Shown: positions 42,157 to 54,260, counted from the stretch's first letter. The stretch is 64,000 nucleotides of DNA from Anaspis maculata (GCA_949128115.1 OX421964.1:17880892-17944891), one strand, 5' to 3'. The notes: generated by a model from the sequence alone, not told the origin. Program-made: numbers and translations.

Positions 42157-42452
42157 ATATAGAAATGATTTTCTTGCGTCGAAGTATTAGAATGCGTATT
42201 TGTAATTTCAACTTGAACACACAAAATCGAGTCCCCGTCTTCGACCTTAATCCCGTCGCGTTGAAATGTAGTTCCTAATATAGAAATGATTTTCTTGCGT
42301 CGAAGTATTAGAATGCGTATTTGTAATTTCAACATGAACACACAAAATCGAGTCCCCGTCTTCGACCTGAATCCCGTCGCATTTAAATTTAATTCCTAAT
42401 ATAGAAATGATTTTCTTGCGTCGAAGTATTAGAATGCGTATTTGTAATTTTG
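42157..42452. repeat. 121-bp satellite, block 2 (~2.4 units)
   Basis: Same unit as block 1 (TATAGAAATGATTTTCTTGCG at 42158, 42281 and 42402), same orientation, resuming exactly where block 1 was interrupted. Confidence 0.95.
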
Positions 42453-42689
42453 TAAAAAGTCGCTGAGAATGCGTTCCATCACAAACATGAAATATAAAAA
42501 CTTGGCGTCGATCATTTCAAATATGACGTTTCGATTCAAATGCCAGAAATTCAAAATCTCGCGCCCGCCCTTTTTCCCTTTTTAATGCGAAACGTCATCT
42601 ATGTGTTAGAAAATACGTCGGCTTTCATTGGAGGATACCGCGTGGTCAGTTGCGGAGAATGGTTAAAAAAAATAAAAAATGTTACTTAC
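42453..42689. other. Spacer between satellite and endonuclease array
   Basis: No feature recognised. Confidence 0.3.
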
Positions 42690-43200
42690 TGAGAGCAATC
42701 CGCCACATGACGATCGTGAAGGCGATGAAACGATCGAAGCAGTTATGAGGAAGCCCGTGATTTTGTCGTCGGGAAGTTGGAGCTGACTGGATGGCGAGGA
42801 TGGCCCGTGCTGGGTTCGTTTCCAAAACGTTGAGTCAAGTAGGTAGAGGACATCGCCATCCATCACCAGCACACCAAGTTGTAGACATCAGGCTTGAGTG
42901 GACGTTCAGCTACATTCCTTGCGAAGCGAAGTCAATGCTGGCGTGGTGCGGTGCTTCTCTGCCGATGGAGGCCCGCGGCAGGAAAGCATACAGCTCCAAT
43001 AATCTCAATGCAGCAGATTCAAATCCACGGCCTGAACAGAAAGTTTACGAAACGGGTGCTGAGCTTGAAACAACCAAAGCCTCATACAATTCTCCAAACT
43101 TTTCTATAATATAGTAATAAAATCAAGATAAACCCGAAACGAGGTGAACATGAACGACTGAAAAAACAGATAGACTGCTGCCAATCCGTGAAGATATATA
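42690..43200 (+). pseudogene. Endonuclease-unit copy 0, ORF deleted
   Basis: The 5' part matches the leaders of the next two units (GAAGTTGGAGCTGACTGG, GGCGAGGATGGCC, AGTAGGTAGAGGACAT, CAGAAAGTTTACGAAA). It reaches GGTGAACATGAACGACTGA, so the start codon is followed two codons later by a stop, then jumps to CTGCCAATCCGTGAAG, the unit's 3' end. About 1.05 kb, including the whole endonuclease, is missing relative to the other two copies. Confidence 0.75.
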
Positions 43201-43802
43201 GGATGTAGTCTAGATGCCGCTCTAGCAGGTAGGATCGACACCGTGTGGAATCATGCAGAACTCAAGGTGTGGGATCAAGGCAGTGACAAGACACGGTCGC
43301 GGTTTTGGCAGCGAACGCCATCACGTACTTCCTGCAGGCAATCTGCCGCATAACAACCGTGGAGGCGATGAGACGATCGGAGTAGGTATGTGGGAGCCCG
43401 TGGAAGTTCGTCGCCAGAAAGTTGGAGCTGACTGGGTGGCGAGGATGGCCTGTGCTGGTTCGTTACCAAAACATTGGGTCGAGTAGGTAGAGGACATTGC
43501 CATTCATCATCAGCATGCTAAGCTGTACATGAGGGTGATATGTGGTGGCTTGGCAACACATCAGCACGCTAGGCCTGCGAGTAGACTTTTTGCTACATTT
43601 CTTGCGGAGCGAAGTTAATGCTGGCCTGGTACGGTGCTCTTCTGTCAATACAGGCCCGCAGCAAGAAAGCATCACAGATCGAACAAACTCTGTGTAGCAG
43701 ATTCGGATCCACGGTCTGAACAGAAAGTTCACAAAATGGGTGCTGAGCTTAAAGCCCAAGCCCGAGCCCGAGGCCAAGCCTCATGCAATTCTTTTCACTT
43801 CT

Positions 43803-43813
43803 CTATATATAGT
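43803..43813 (+). promoter_or_regulatory. TATA-like box of endonuclease unit 1
   Basis: CTATATATAGT lies about 40 nt upstream of the ATG at 43848 and is identical in unit 2 (45499-45509). In unit 0 the same place reads CTATAATATAGT. Confidence 0.4.
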
Positions 43814-43847
43814 ATAATAAACGAAATAAACCTGAGACAAGGTGAAC

Positions 43848-44756
43848 ATGGACGACTCAGAAAACAGAGAAGCTGATGAAGGCTATGTTACTCTCCTACA
43901 TCAGAATATACAGTCGCTACGGAACAAGCCAGAAGAAATCGATATCTTTATGGACAGCCTACCAGTGAAGCCAGACATAGTGTGCCTGACTGAACACTGG
44001 ATGTATCCTGGTGACTGTGTCCCTCTTGATGGATACTTCATGATATCGTGCTTTCATCGAAAGGAGCATCGTCGAGGTGGCTCGTGCATCTTTATCCGTC
44101 AAGGCATAGACGCCGAGGATTACCGACAGCAGAAACTGAAACAACTCGAGAAAGAACTAGATTTTGAAATATCTGCCACAAGAATACGTGAACTTGACAT
44201 GATCGTCATCTGCTTATACACGTGCAAGACCCCGACGAGTCCAGAAGCTTGTTTCTTCGAGAAATTGACTGCCGTGCTCGAGAGCTTGAGAGTCGAAATT
44301 TCGTCAGGCACTGTCGTGGTTTGCGGAGACCTAAATATAGATTTGAATATCGACACGGCAATATCTAAGAAGCTTTTAGTCGTGATGCATGAGTATGGTT
44401 TTTCGCAGACGGTGTTCGAACCCACCAGGATATCAAAGAAATCTGCTACTATTATCGATCACATTTTCATAAATCGGAAACGTCCTGAACATAGTAGAGT
44501 AATTTGTTCGGCACTGTCAGACCACGAAGCTCAAATAGCGCGTATTCCTGTGGAAGCGAACAATATTCTCTCGGTGAAAGCTGCAAAAAACACAGAGAAA
44601 TCTAAGGCATGGTTGATGAAGGACATACGGGTGGCCTGTATGTTCAAGCGGAAATTGTGTAGACAGTTGCGGCTTGGCAAAGTTACACAGAAGGAATATA
44701 ACAGCTACAAACGGTCTCTGAGGAACACCATTTCCAAAAAGAGAAAGATGAGCTAG
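43848..44756 (+). CDS. Stand-alone LINE-type AP endonuclease (EEP) protein, copy 1
   Basis: 302 codons from ATG 43848 (an in-frame GTG six bases earlier is not used). The domain order is that of an exonuclease-endonuclease-phosphatase fold: HQNIQSLRNK (metal-binding Asn), LTEHWM (catalytic Glu), GGSCIFIR, VVCGDLNIDLN (Asp/Asn), ATIIDHIFIN and SALSDHEAQ (terminal Asp-His), all intact. It is the domain that nicks target DNA in CR1/Jockey-like LINEs. About 70 residues follow the SDH motif (MFKRKLCRQL, YKRSLRNTIS), the start of the usual linker, then a stop; no reverse transcriptase is encoded downstream. Not 5' truncated, unlike most dead LINEs. It is either a 3'-deleted retroelement amplified by tandem duplication or a co-opted endonuclease gene. 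Confidence 0.75.
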   Translation: MDDSENREADEGYVTLLHQNIQSLRNKPEEIDIFMDSLPVKPDIVCLTEHWMYPGDCVPLDGYFMISCFHRKEHRRGGSCIFIRQGIDAEDYRQQKLKQLEKELDFEISATRIRELDMIVICLYTCKTPTSPEACFFEKLTAVLESLRVEISSGTVVVCGDLNIDLNIDTAISKKLLVVMHEYGFSQTVFEPTRISKKSATIIDHIFINRKRPEHSRVICSALSDHEAQIARIPVEANNILSVKAAKNTEKSKAWLMKDIRVACMFKRKLCRQLRLGKVTQKEYNSYKRSLRNTISKKRKMS

Positions 44757-45498
44757 ACAAACCCAGTATCGGCACCATCTATGGACAGTTTGAGAATTTT
44801 TTTTGCGACAAATTGTTGGTGGCGGAACTATGTATGGAGAGGCTATGCGATATGAATGATTCAAGATAATCGAGATTCTCTTATTCAGCTTAGTTATTGC
44901 CGCCAATGTGTAAGGATTTATAGAATGTAGTCTAGATGCCGCTCTAGCATGTGGGATCGACATCGTGTGAAATCAGAACTCAAGTTGTGGGATCGGAGCA
45001 GAGACACGACACGCCATCACGTACTTCCTGCAGGCCAGCTGCCGCATAACAACCGTGGAGGCGATGAGACGATCGGAGCAGGTATGTGAGAGTCCGTGGA
45101 AGTTTGTCGCCAGAAAGTTGGAGCTGACTGGGTGGCGAGGATGGCCTGTGCTGGTTCGTTACCAAAACATTGGGTCGAGTAGGTAGAGGACATTGCTATT
45201 CATCACCAGCATGCTAAGCTGTACATGAGGGTGATATGTGGTGGCTTGGCAACACATCAGCACGCTAGGCCTGCGAGTAGAACTTTTGCTACATTTCTTG
45301 CGGAGCGAAGTCAATGCTGGCCTGGTACGGTGCTCTTCTGTCAATGCAGGCCCGCAGCAAGAAAGCATCACAGCTCGAACAATCTCTGTATAGCAGATTC
45401 GAATCCACGGTCCGAACAGAAAGTTTACGAAATGGGTGCTGAGCTTAAAGCCCAAGCCCGAGCCCGAGCCCAAGCCTCATGCAATTCTTTTCACTTCT

Positions 45499-45509
45499 CT
45501 ATATATAGT
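45499..45509 (+). promoter_or_regulatory. TATA-like box of endonuclease unit 2
   Basis: CTATATATAGT, same distance from the start codon as in unit 1, within a leader almost identical between units. Confidence 0.4.
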
Positions 45510-45543
45510 ATAATAAACGAAATAAACCTGAGACAAGGTGAAC

Positions 45544-46455
45544 ATGGACTACTCAGAAAACAGAGAAGCTGATGAAGGCTATGTTACTCTCCTACATCAG
45601 AATATACAGTCGGTACGGAACAAGCCAGAAGAAATGAATATCTTTATGGACAGCCTACCAGTGAAGCCAGACATAGTGTGCCTGACTGAACACTGGATGT
45701 ATCCTGGTAAGTGTGTCCCTCTTGATGGATACTTCATGATATCGTGCTTCCATCGAAAGGAGCACCGTGGAAGTGGCTCGTGCATCTTTATCCGTCAAGG
45801 CATAGACGCCGAGGATTACCGAGAGCAGAAACTGAAACAATTCGAGAGAGAACTAGATTTTGAAATATCTGCTACAAGAATACGTGAACTTGACATGATC
45901 GTCATCTGCTTATACACGTGCAAGACCCCGACGAGTCCAGAAGCTTGTTCCTTTGAGCAATTGACTGCCGTGCTCGAGAGCTTGAGAGTCGAAATTTCGT
46001 CAGGCACTGTCGTGGTTTGCGGAGACCTAAATATAGATTTGAATATCGACACGGCAATATCTAAGAAGCTCTTAGTCGTAATGCATGAGTGTGGTTTTTC
46101 GCAGACGGTGTTCGAGCCCACCAGGATATCAAAGAAATCTGCTACTATTATCGATCACATTTTCATAAATCGGAAACGTCCTGAACATAGTGGAGTAATT
46201 TGTTCGGCACTGTCAGACCACGAAGCTCAAATGGCGCGTATTCCTGTAGAAGCGGACAATATTCTCTCGGTGAAAGCTGCAAAAAACACAGAGAAATCTA
46301 AGGCATGGTTCATGAAGGACAAACGGGAGGCCTGTATGATCAAGCGGAAATTGTGTGATCAGTTGCGGAATGGCAAAGTTACACAGGAGATATATGACAG
46401 GCACAGAACATTTCTGAAGAACACCATTTCCAAATATGGGAGAAGGACGAATTGA
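45544..46455 (+). CDS. Stand-alone LINE-type AP endonuclease (EEP) protein, copy 2
   Basis: 303 codons from ATG 45544. Nearly identical to copy 1 up to about residue 260, with the same catalytic set (HQNIQS, LTEHWM, GDLNIDLN, IDHIFIN, SDHEAQ). After residue ~260 the two proteins diverge sharply (CDQLRNGKVTQEIYDRHRTF against CRQLRLGKVTQKEYNSYKRS) yet both stay open and stop within a few codons of each other. Most changes in the main domain are conservative (for example Asp/Glu and Lys/Arg exchanges). No introns. A probable solo LTR begins 120 bp after the stop. Confidence 0.75.
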   Translation: MDYSENREADEGYVTLLHQNIQSVRNKPEEMNIFMDSLPVKPDIVCLTEHWMYPGKCVPLDGYFMISCFHRKEHRGSGSCIFIRQGIDAEDYREQKLKQFERELDFEISATRIRELDMIVICLYTCKTPTSPEACSFEQLTAVLESLRVEISSGTVVVCGDLNIDLNIDTAISKKLLVVMHECGFSQTVFEPTRISKKSATIIDHIFINRKRPEHSGVICSALSDHEAQMARIPVEADNILSVKAAKNTEKSKAWFMKDKREACMIKRKLCDQLRNGKVTQEIYDRHRTFLKNTISKYGRRTN

Positions 46456-46577
46456 ACAGATTCAGGATTGGCACCACTTGACACCAGCGATGGACAGTTT
46501 GAGAATTTCTTTTAGTAATAATTTTTTTTTTTGAAAAAACTATGTATGGAGAGGCTATGCGGGAAGCATAATAACGT

Positions 46578-48540
46578 TGTTACGGCCTCGATTTTCTGAT
46601 CGAGTGAGGGCCCAAATTTTGGTTGAAGCCGGACCTGACTTGGTTCTTTTCGGTCGTTGTGTTGGCAACTGGGATTGTGTTCCGCGCAAGCTCTCGTCGG
46701 TACGTGAAAAACGAAGTTTATCACCTAGCTAGAAAAAGTGGAGAAAATCGCCGGCACCGAACATATAAAAGGCACGGTGAAGCCTTATATCTTTTTTTAT
46801 GCGCCAGAAGTTAGAGTGACCACATGGCAGAGTAAAGCATTGTCGTCAGAGGTGCAGCTTTTCGTGCACACCTTGGGTGAGTCCAATTGCTCGTTTGAAA
46901 ATGGAGCCCGCTTCTATGCGGATTTATTTTTTATCTTGTGTAGGCCACCAGACGGGGGGGGGGGGGGGGGGCTCACCGCCTGCGGGCCTGAGACCCATTC
47001 ACCATGACCTTGCCGGTAGATGTATTTTCCTCACCGGCCACCAGCCACCGTCATCGGGCCGAATCGCCACCGCCTGCCGTCGATCGCCGCTGCTTTTGTG
47101 CCTCTGCAGGATCATGCTGACAGACGTCAGTAGACCAGTCGCCCACGTCGGACGCTTGATGCCTGCAAGGTTGTCGACCCTCGTTCCTGCTCGAATTCTG
47201 CATCGAACACCGACCAGCATCGCGCCGAACAACCCAGTGAAAGCCTCATCGATGCCCGAACAAGGCAAGACACCGCTATAGCTCCATTCCGGAATCCGTC
47301 ATGTAATCCGCATGACATTGTCAACGTTCACCGGCACCGGACCACGCTCTGGAGATGGACGCACCTGCTTCTACGCCTGCATTCCTGCATCGAGGGCGCA
47401 AACCATAAGCTACCGCCTTGTAGAGTTCCGTTTCACACAATTACGGCGTTGCCCCATTCCGCCTATCAAAAGAGCTAAGTCCATTCATTTATTATTGTTT
47501 GAGCTTGTAGCTGGCTTGCTTACACGCCTGTCGAGGGGGCTCCGTTTTGTAGAAAAAACGGTGGTTCTTTCATTCGTCGCATCTGTTCTGTCTTTTATGC
47601 TAGAAAAACATAGATTCGGATGCCCCGCTTGGTTTTGTAGTTGCACTATGTTGGTAGCCATGACAGCTGACGTCTGGTTGTTAGATTCTTTGATCTGACA
47701 GCAGTGACAGCGTCAACATAACCTATCACGTCATGTGCATTAAATTTCGTAAATGCTTTCGCTTGTAGTACGGCCGCCTGGCCTGTTGTAGCTGTAAATT
47801 CGCTTCGCCCCAGCATCGTCAATGCTGTGGACGATTTTAGTTGCCTAGTAAATTCCCATGCCGTTTTGTTGTCACATTACTGTACATTCTGTGTGGTGTT
47901 TGTTGCAGGGGGTTCACCATGGCGCTGTCTCGTGCGTCCTGGGGGGCACATTCCGACGGCTCACGGAATCAACACAACAGCTCGGTTAGCGCAATTTGAG
48001 TCGTGGCGCCCAGAACAACAACACGCTTATTTCCGGCTGGCACTTGCAACCGAGCCGACTCACCAGTGCCCCGGGAGCACGGGACGCCGGCTGGAGGACC
48101 GCCTGTGGCAGCGCAACCAGGAGCAAGTACCCCGGACCTCGTAGGAGGCTGGACCACCGTCGACTGGGTGGAATTTCACTCCGGCAAGTCATTTGTGCTT
48201 TTCATTTAAACATTAACATTCGGACTAGCCGAATCTTAGCTAGAATTTTTCTCGTAGTCTAACTTTCTTAAATTCGTAATGTAATATTGTAAAAAGAAAT
48301 AGGTTCATTATATCTGTTAAACTTGAACTGAGCTGTGTTAAGCGTTTTATTTTTACACCCAGTGCCTGTAGAATGCATATTGCCTAGTGTCAAATCGTCA
48401 TCGTCAAATTCCGCCCTGTGAGCTAGCCCGGTCATTTTCGCCGTAATGGTTTTGTTCCTCAGCTTAGGCTGGACCATTCCTTTTCTCCAGCAAAGGGTAA
48501 ATGGCTTCCAAAAATCCACCCTGGAAGTCAGTCGGTAACA
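46578..48540. mobile_element. Probable 1.96-kb solo LTR
   Basis: Begins TGTTACGG and ends GGTAACA (inverted TGTTAC/GTAACA). It is flanked by ACGT at 46574-46577 and 48541-48544, a 4-bp target duplication. It contains a G14-type homopolymer at about 46956 and no gag or pol motifs. The frames inside (46877-47281, 47312-47698, 47827-48144) carry no recognisable domain. A Ty3/gypsy- or BEL-type solo LTR fits best. Confidence 0.55.
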
Positions 48541-48544
48541 ACGT

Positions 48545-51500
48545 GATATAGCCGTTATCTTCTTTCCCAGTTCATGTAATGGTGAACTGTCTCACAATTT
48601 CATTGTTGTAATGGTGCTCATAGTTATCCAGTTATTATTTATATTCATATTGATCGCAGTCTACTACCCCTACACCAGTAGGTACCCACCAGTAAGGTGG
48701 ACGTAACATTTGGATGGTCCTATTTTGAACTCCATATTCTCCTCAATCATTTCTGGTAAATGTATTGATCCAGATGGAAGAATACAAATGGGAAACACAA
48801 TGAAGATCATTATTCTGATCATTATCCATGATCATACACGACTATTATGGACAGTAGGTGATGAATGGCTAGCACATGAAAAGTATAAGGTTAAAAGCGA
48901 CATCCATAAAACGTCTCGATCTTCTACCTACTTCAAAATGTCATACCATGAAGATTTTCCCTACCTATTCATGAATTCCAGCAAGAAAATGCTGGAAATG
49001 GTAAACGTATTCCGAAATTGTCCTTCTTCACGTAAGTATGCTCATCTTCATAAAGCCATTACTGAATCTGGTTATTCTCTTCAAGTCTTGGGCGCTGGTT
49101 CAGCCAATGATGTTTTGAGGGTTCCGAGACTCTTTGGGTATCGTACTATGAAAGCAACAATTCCTCATTTGGTCTTGTAACAAGTATTATTCATGTTGGA
49201 AAATGTAGTTTTCCCCACCTTCTCGTGATTTCAGGCAAGTGTAATGGTTCAACAGAACGTCCATGAGGAGATGTGTTTTTCGTATCAGTTATGCACAAGT
49301 AACCTATGAATTTTTATCTATCTAATATTTTCTGCACATTTTTTGAGGTATGAGACTATCTTATGCATTGCAGAACCAAGAAGCAAATCATCGATATTTT
49401 TCATTATATTATGACATTGGAAGCAAAGATCGTAAAGTCAACTTTCCTACTAACGAACTTAAACGTTCACCACAATAATTACCGTGAAGAAGGTCTCTTT
49501 GTATCGAGATCTGAATGACAAAAAGCATATTCTCCGGCATTTTCAAGACTACTGGAGGATGCCATTCAGTTTGAGTTCAACAAATATAATAATGAAGATG
49601 TTGCGTGATCCACTGGACTCAGAAGTTCTCCTCCCTCGGGACTTTTTACTCGTGAACAAGAGAGGCTTCAGCGGATGGTTTTGACGATCATAGACAAAGG
49701 CAAAGCGTAGGTAAGATGCGTATCATTGCAGAAGTGGTGCCGTGACCAGGATTGTTTGACATTCCGGTTTTCCGACGGTAATTTTTTCAACATGAAATTA
49801 GCACATTCCGTGGATTCGAAAAAACTGCAATGCAAACTTTGACATGCGATGAGCCCCACGAAATATTCACTTAAGGTGCAGACATGCTTTGAGTGGAAGT
49901 TGGAGAAAAGATTGAAATAATTTTTGGAGAGACGATTTTTTAAATCAGACCCACGGTTTCCAAGTTTTCATTTCTGGAAAAACTGCGAATTTTCCAACTT
50001 TTTATTTCGTCAACAGATTTCAACCATATTTTTTTACAGGAGGTAACTGGCTTTTGAACATTTTTCAACAATTTTCCTTTCAATTACTCAGGAATTTCCT
50101 TGTTGAAAATGTAAAACAGACCTGAGTTATCGAAACCGGACTTAAATGACGGAGCCTCAAGTGAAGCCGTGATTCACGATCTGAGCATTAGGATTATTTG
50201 GAAAAAGATTCGAAATTTTCCCGGTAGGTTCAAATTTTTAACATTTTAAATTTCTTGCAAATTATCTTCAATCTCTTTGTGGTGCCAGTTACAGATCGTT
50301 CATCTTCATCCATGTACCAATGCGTCTGACTGCCTTACTCGCTTTTCTTTCTACCTAATTTGGTCCCTTGTGGAAAACTGAAAATTTACAACTTTTTAGC
50401 TTGTTAACAGATTTATACCAACTTAAGCAAAGGGTAAGTGATTCTTGAATATTTTCAGGCGATTTCTCTCTGAATTGTCTGAGATTTCCAAGAGTTTCCA
50501 CTCAAAAGTGATTAACCGGCCTGGCTTATCGAGACCGGAGTCAAATGATGAAGCCCTCATCAGAGAAAATATCTCAATTCCTCAATCTTTTTCTCAAATT
50601 CCAACTTCCCACCCGAAGGGACGTCTCATGATAAAATTTGGATCCGTTTTTTGCTACTCGTCGGGGACGTTTTGGGGTGACACAACCGATTTCTCAGGAG
50701 AGTACAGCAAACACTTTTGGAATCTATTATCGAGAAGTTTTGGAAATATCTTTGAAAAAGTGGGAATTCCACCTTAATTATCGATTCCTCAATCACTTAC
50801 TAATTTTCCAAAATATTACCTAGGGTGAAACTTTTTATCAGAAAAAAAAAATGGAGTAAGAATAAATGAAATGAAACCGGTAGCCGTCGTCTTCGCTTAC
50901 ATCAATTTTCAATGTAAATCAGCAATGTCTAGCTCTACGACTACTAAGATAAAATGTTTATTTATTTAGGAATTTCTTCAGGTGCGCTAATCCAGTGTTA
51001 ACAGTTAGAAGATTTTACTTTTGAGCTGAAGCCAAGCCCAAGTCCCAAGTTAGTTCCAGTTCGCTCATGCCTGTAACACAAAAATTTGTACCTATGTGCA
51101 GCTAAATCACCGTCCGTGGTGAAATGCCACCGTCACTGGTCTCCTGAAACAATGAACCTGCACACTCGACTAATCTTCTCATCAAAAAAGACGATTTCGC
51201 TTTATTGTTTTCAAAATAAAATTCCGCGTACAATCATAAGAAAATTTAATAAATATAGATACCGACAGGTTGCTTCAGCACTCACGAAGCACAATATTTT
51301 TTCTCGGAAGAGCAAAGCAAATTTCTCAGCTATAACCAGAACAAATTCTTATCCTGCCCGTGCCCGCTACATATCTCAGCGTAATAATGATTTAATCCGT
51401 CTTTTAGGCCCGCTCTCACACGCAATAATTTTATAATAAGCCCTTGATGGATTAATTTTCCCAATGACTTGCCTTTTGTTTATTGCGTCACGACTTTTTC

Positions 51501-52085
51501 AACATCTCTATTAACACGAATCGATTTATGCAAATGGAACTCGAGCAGGATCAAGACTTTAGAGTTATTATCAATGGGAATCGTTAATCAGCGGCCTGTG
51601 CGCCTTGCGCGATTAGATCCGCAAATGTGTGCAAGTTACGCGTTCTGATAGACTTTTGTTTATCCCATAGCATTTACCTTGAATAACAATTAATGTTACG
51701 TTATAACCATCTGTATTATTATAAGCCTCTGTAGTATATACCTATAGGTATGCAATATCTACAGATATTATTTTTAAAACAATGCATGTAAATCGCGAGC
51801 GTGCATTATCATCAATCAATTGTTTTGCTTGCGTTACTTTAATTGTTTTTAAATTTAAATCTGCGGTATGACAATGGCGGATGCAATAAACTGTCCTGGT
51901 GTCGCCAGCAGGTACAACACAAGGATCCAGTTCGAAGATCAATCATGATTTTATCTTTTCAGCTAGCGTGTGAGTATATTGGTATATCTACTTATAGTAA
52001 GCAAAAAAAAAATCTTCGTAATTTCTGTTGCGATAGAAAAACTCCTAAAACAAGAACAACAAGCTTTCAGGAGCTGTTCACTATA
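48545..52085. other. Unique sequence with no assigned gene
   Basis: The longest frame is 48710-49180 (plus, 156 codons), with no recognised domain, no signal peptide and AT-typical codon content. I do not call it a gene. The remainder is AT-rich; one internal direct repeat is listed separately. Confidence 0.35.
49970..50585. repeat. Two-copy direct repeat (~200 bp)
   Basis: About 49985-50180 and 50390-50560 share ACTTTTT(A/T)...CAACAGATTT, TGGCTTTTGAACATTTT / TGATTCTTGAATATTTT, CCTGAGTTATCGAAACCGGA / CCTGGCTTATCGAGACCGGA and AAATGA(C/T)GGAGCC. Diverged; non-coding. Confidence 0.55.
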
Positions 52086-52953
52086 CAAGGTGTTCCGTGA
52101 TCTATGTGACAAACTTCAACACTGGATCAAGGACTCCAAGATGAATTGAGACCAACCAGAGAAACAAGATTCCGACCATTGGTTACGAACATTTTGTACT
52201 TTTAGTCACAATTTTCAAAGTGCAATATTTCTGCAACGGTTTTGTATAATCAATTGGAATTTCCATGTTACATTCCCTTACTGATCCTTCATAAAAAGCC
52301 ATGGTAAGTAAAAGAAAATTTCAGGACTTGAGACTGAAAAAAAAATTAGGTTTTCGTGTTCAAAAGTACTTTTTTAACCGAAATTCAAAAAAATAGTTAC
52401 CATATTCATGAAGCTGAGAAAAAACTCCACACAAATGACTCTCTCAAGTCTGACGGCACACTTGAGGTTTTCGGGCAAAGAAAATTGGAAAACAGCTTAT
52501 GCATTAGAGGTAAAACTTTTACCGGGCATAAAAATTGAAGAAGTTTCATATGATCCACATGAATACTCCAGTTCCATCAAATCTTCTATTTATCAAATCT
52601 TCTATTTAGACAGCATAGCGCCTAGCGAAAAGCATAATTAGGAAGAAACAGGGTTGTACTAATTGGAATTTCAATTATTGTTTTTGCTCCCTAATCAAGC
52701 TATGACCTAGAGTTCTTGTATTTTTTTTTTCCTAAATTTTGTCAGTAAGATACTTTTTCACTAACTCATAACATTTGCGCATGAGTTTCTGAGGTTTGTT
52801 ATAATTGACAATTAAGAAAAATCAGCAATAATCGGTTATTGTTCAAAAAACTTCATTTTATTCATTGTTGAATGAATTAATCAATGATGATGATTATGAA
52901 TTATCTGTCAATGCGTAATAGTCTTCGATTGACAGTCCAGGAAGTCTGAGCGA

Positions 52954-54253
52954 GTCTTTTTTGCCCGTGGTGCGGTATGACCCAGTTCGTGTTTTGTTAG
53001 CCCTTGCCGCGGAAAAGGACTTGATGTTGAAACATTTCGATGTGCAAACCGCGTTTCTTTATGGTGAATTAAAAGAGACAATCTACATGAGACAACCCCC
53101 TGAATTTGAAGATAAAGAAAAGCCCGATTATGTCTGCAACTTAAGAAAAAGCCTTTACAGATTAAAACAGGCCTCTCGTTGCTGGAACGACAAATTCGTA
53201 AGTTTTCTGAAGACTTATAATTTTAAACAACTCAAAAGTTATCAATGCGTTTTTATTGGACAGTTTGAGAATGAGACTATTTATTTGGCGCTTTATGTTG
53301 ATGACGGTTTGGTATTATCATCCTCGCAAAAAGCAATTCACGTTTTGATCATGAACTTGAAAAGTGACTTTGAAATAACGGTTGGTGATGCAACACAATT
53401 TGTTGGCCTAAACATTGTACGTGATCGCGGAAAGAAAACGATCGCAATCAGCCAGAGAGGATACATCAACAAAATTATCCAAAAGTTCAACATGAGCGAC
53501 GCCAAAACATCGAGCATCCCAGCTGAGCCAGGTATCAATTTACGGTCGCCGACCACTGATGAAATCGAATACTCAAGAAAACAACCTTATCGGGAAGCCG
53601 TCGGTTCATTGATATTTTTATCGACTGTTTCTCGTCCCGATATTACCTACAGTGTGAGTCAAGTAAGCCGGTTCCTGAATGACTGGAATTCTCAACACTG
53701 GGAAGCCGTCAAGAAGATCCTGCGATACCTAAAGGGAACTATCGACTTCAAGATAGTTTATGGAAACGCAAATGGTGTGAAGATCACAGGATATACGGAT
53801 GCTAACTACGCTGGATGCCTGGAAACACAGAAGTCTACAAGTGGTTACATCTTCATGATGGCAAATGGACCAATAACTTGGACAAGTCAGCGGCAAAGTA
53901 TCATCGCCTTGTCGTCTACCGAGGCCGAGTATATTTCGTTGACTTTGGGTGCCAAAGAAGCTTTGTGGCTCAAGTCTTTCATGAAGGAGTTGGATTTTCA
54001 ACAGGAAGCCATGATGATTATGGTCGACAACCAATCAGCAATGAAGTTAGCGAAAAATCCCGAGCTGCATAGAAGGAGCAAACACATAGACGTGCGGTAT
54101 CATTTTATTCGTGATGTGGTGTCTCGGGGTGAAATCAAACTTTCATGCGTTGAAACCAAAAAACAATTAGCAGACATTTTGACCAAACCTTTGAATGAAC
54201 ATTTGTTTTATAACATTCTGAATCTGCTAAACATTAAGTGTTATTTTGAATAA
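52954..54253 (+). pseudogene. copia pol fragment (reverse transcriptase and RNase H), 5' truncated
   Basis: Starts abruptly inside the reverse transcriptase (PVVRYDPVRVLLAL). It continues through FDVQTAFLYGEL, SLYRLKQASRCW, the YVDD active site (LYVDDGL), RGYINKI, PYREAVGSLIFL, and the RNase H region with TDANYAG, STSGYIF and SSTEAEYISL, to a natural stop at 54251-54253. 5' LTR, gag, protease and integrase are absent. The RT/RH frame is intact over its whole length, including the C-terminal tail that is frameshifted in the minus-strand copy. Directly followed by a polypurine tract AAGAGGGAA (54252-54260) and the 3' LTR. Confidence 0.9.
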
Positions 54254-54260
54254 GAGGGAA

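Larger units (their letters stand above)
43201..46577 (+). repeat. Tandem endonuclease units 1 and 2
   Basis: The boundary block ATGTAGTCTAGATGCCGCTC occurs at about 43203 and 44927, so unit 1 is about 1.72 kb and unit 2 runs from about 44924 until cut by an LTR at 46578. Leader, ORF and 3' flank are all homologous (ACCATTTCCAAA, GATGGACAGTTTGAGAATTT, TATGGAGAGGCTATGCG). Orientation is direct. Confidence 0.85.

Noticed and set aside
43463..45473. Minus-strand ORFs of 60-104 codons repeated in each endonuclease unit
   Set aside because: They are antisense to the conserved leader and recur only because the units are duplicated.
48710..49180. 156-codon plus-strand ORF
   Set aside because: No recognisable domain or splice partner and AT-typical codons; kept only as a note.
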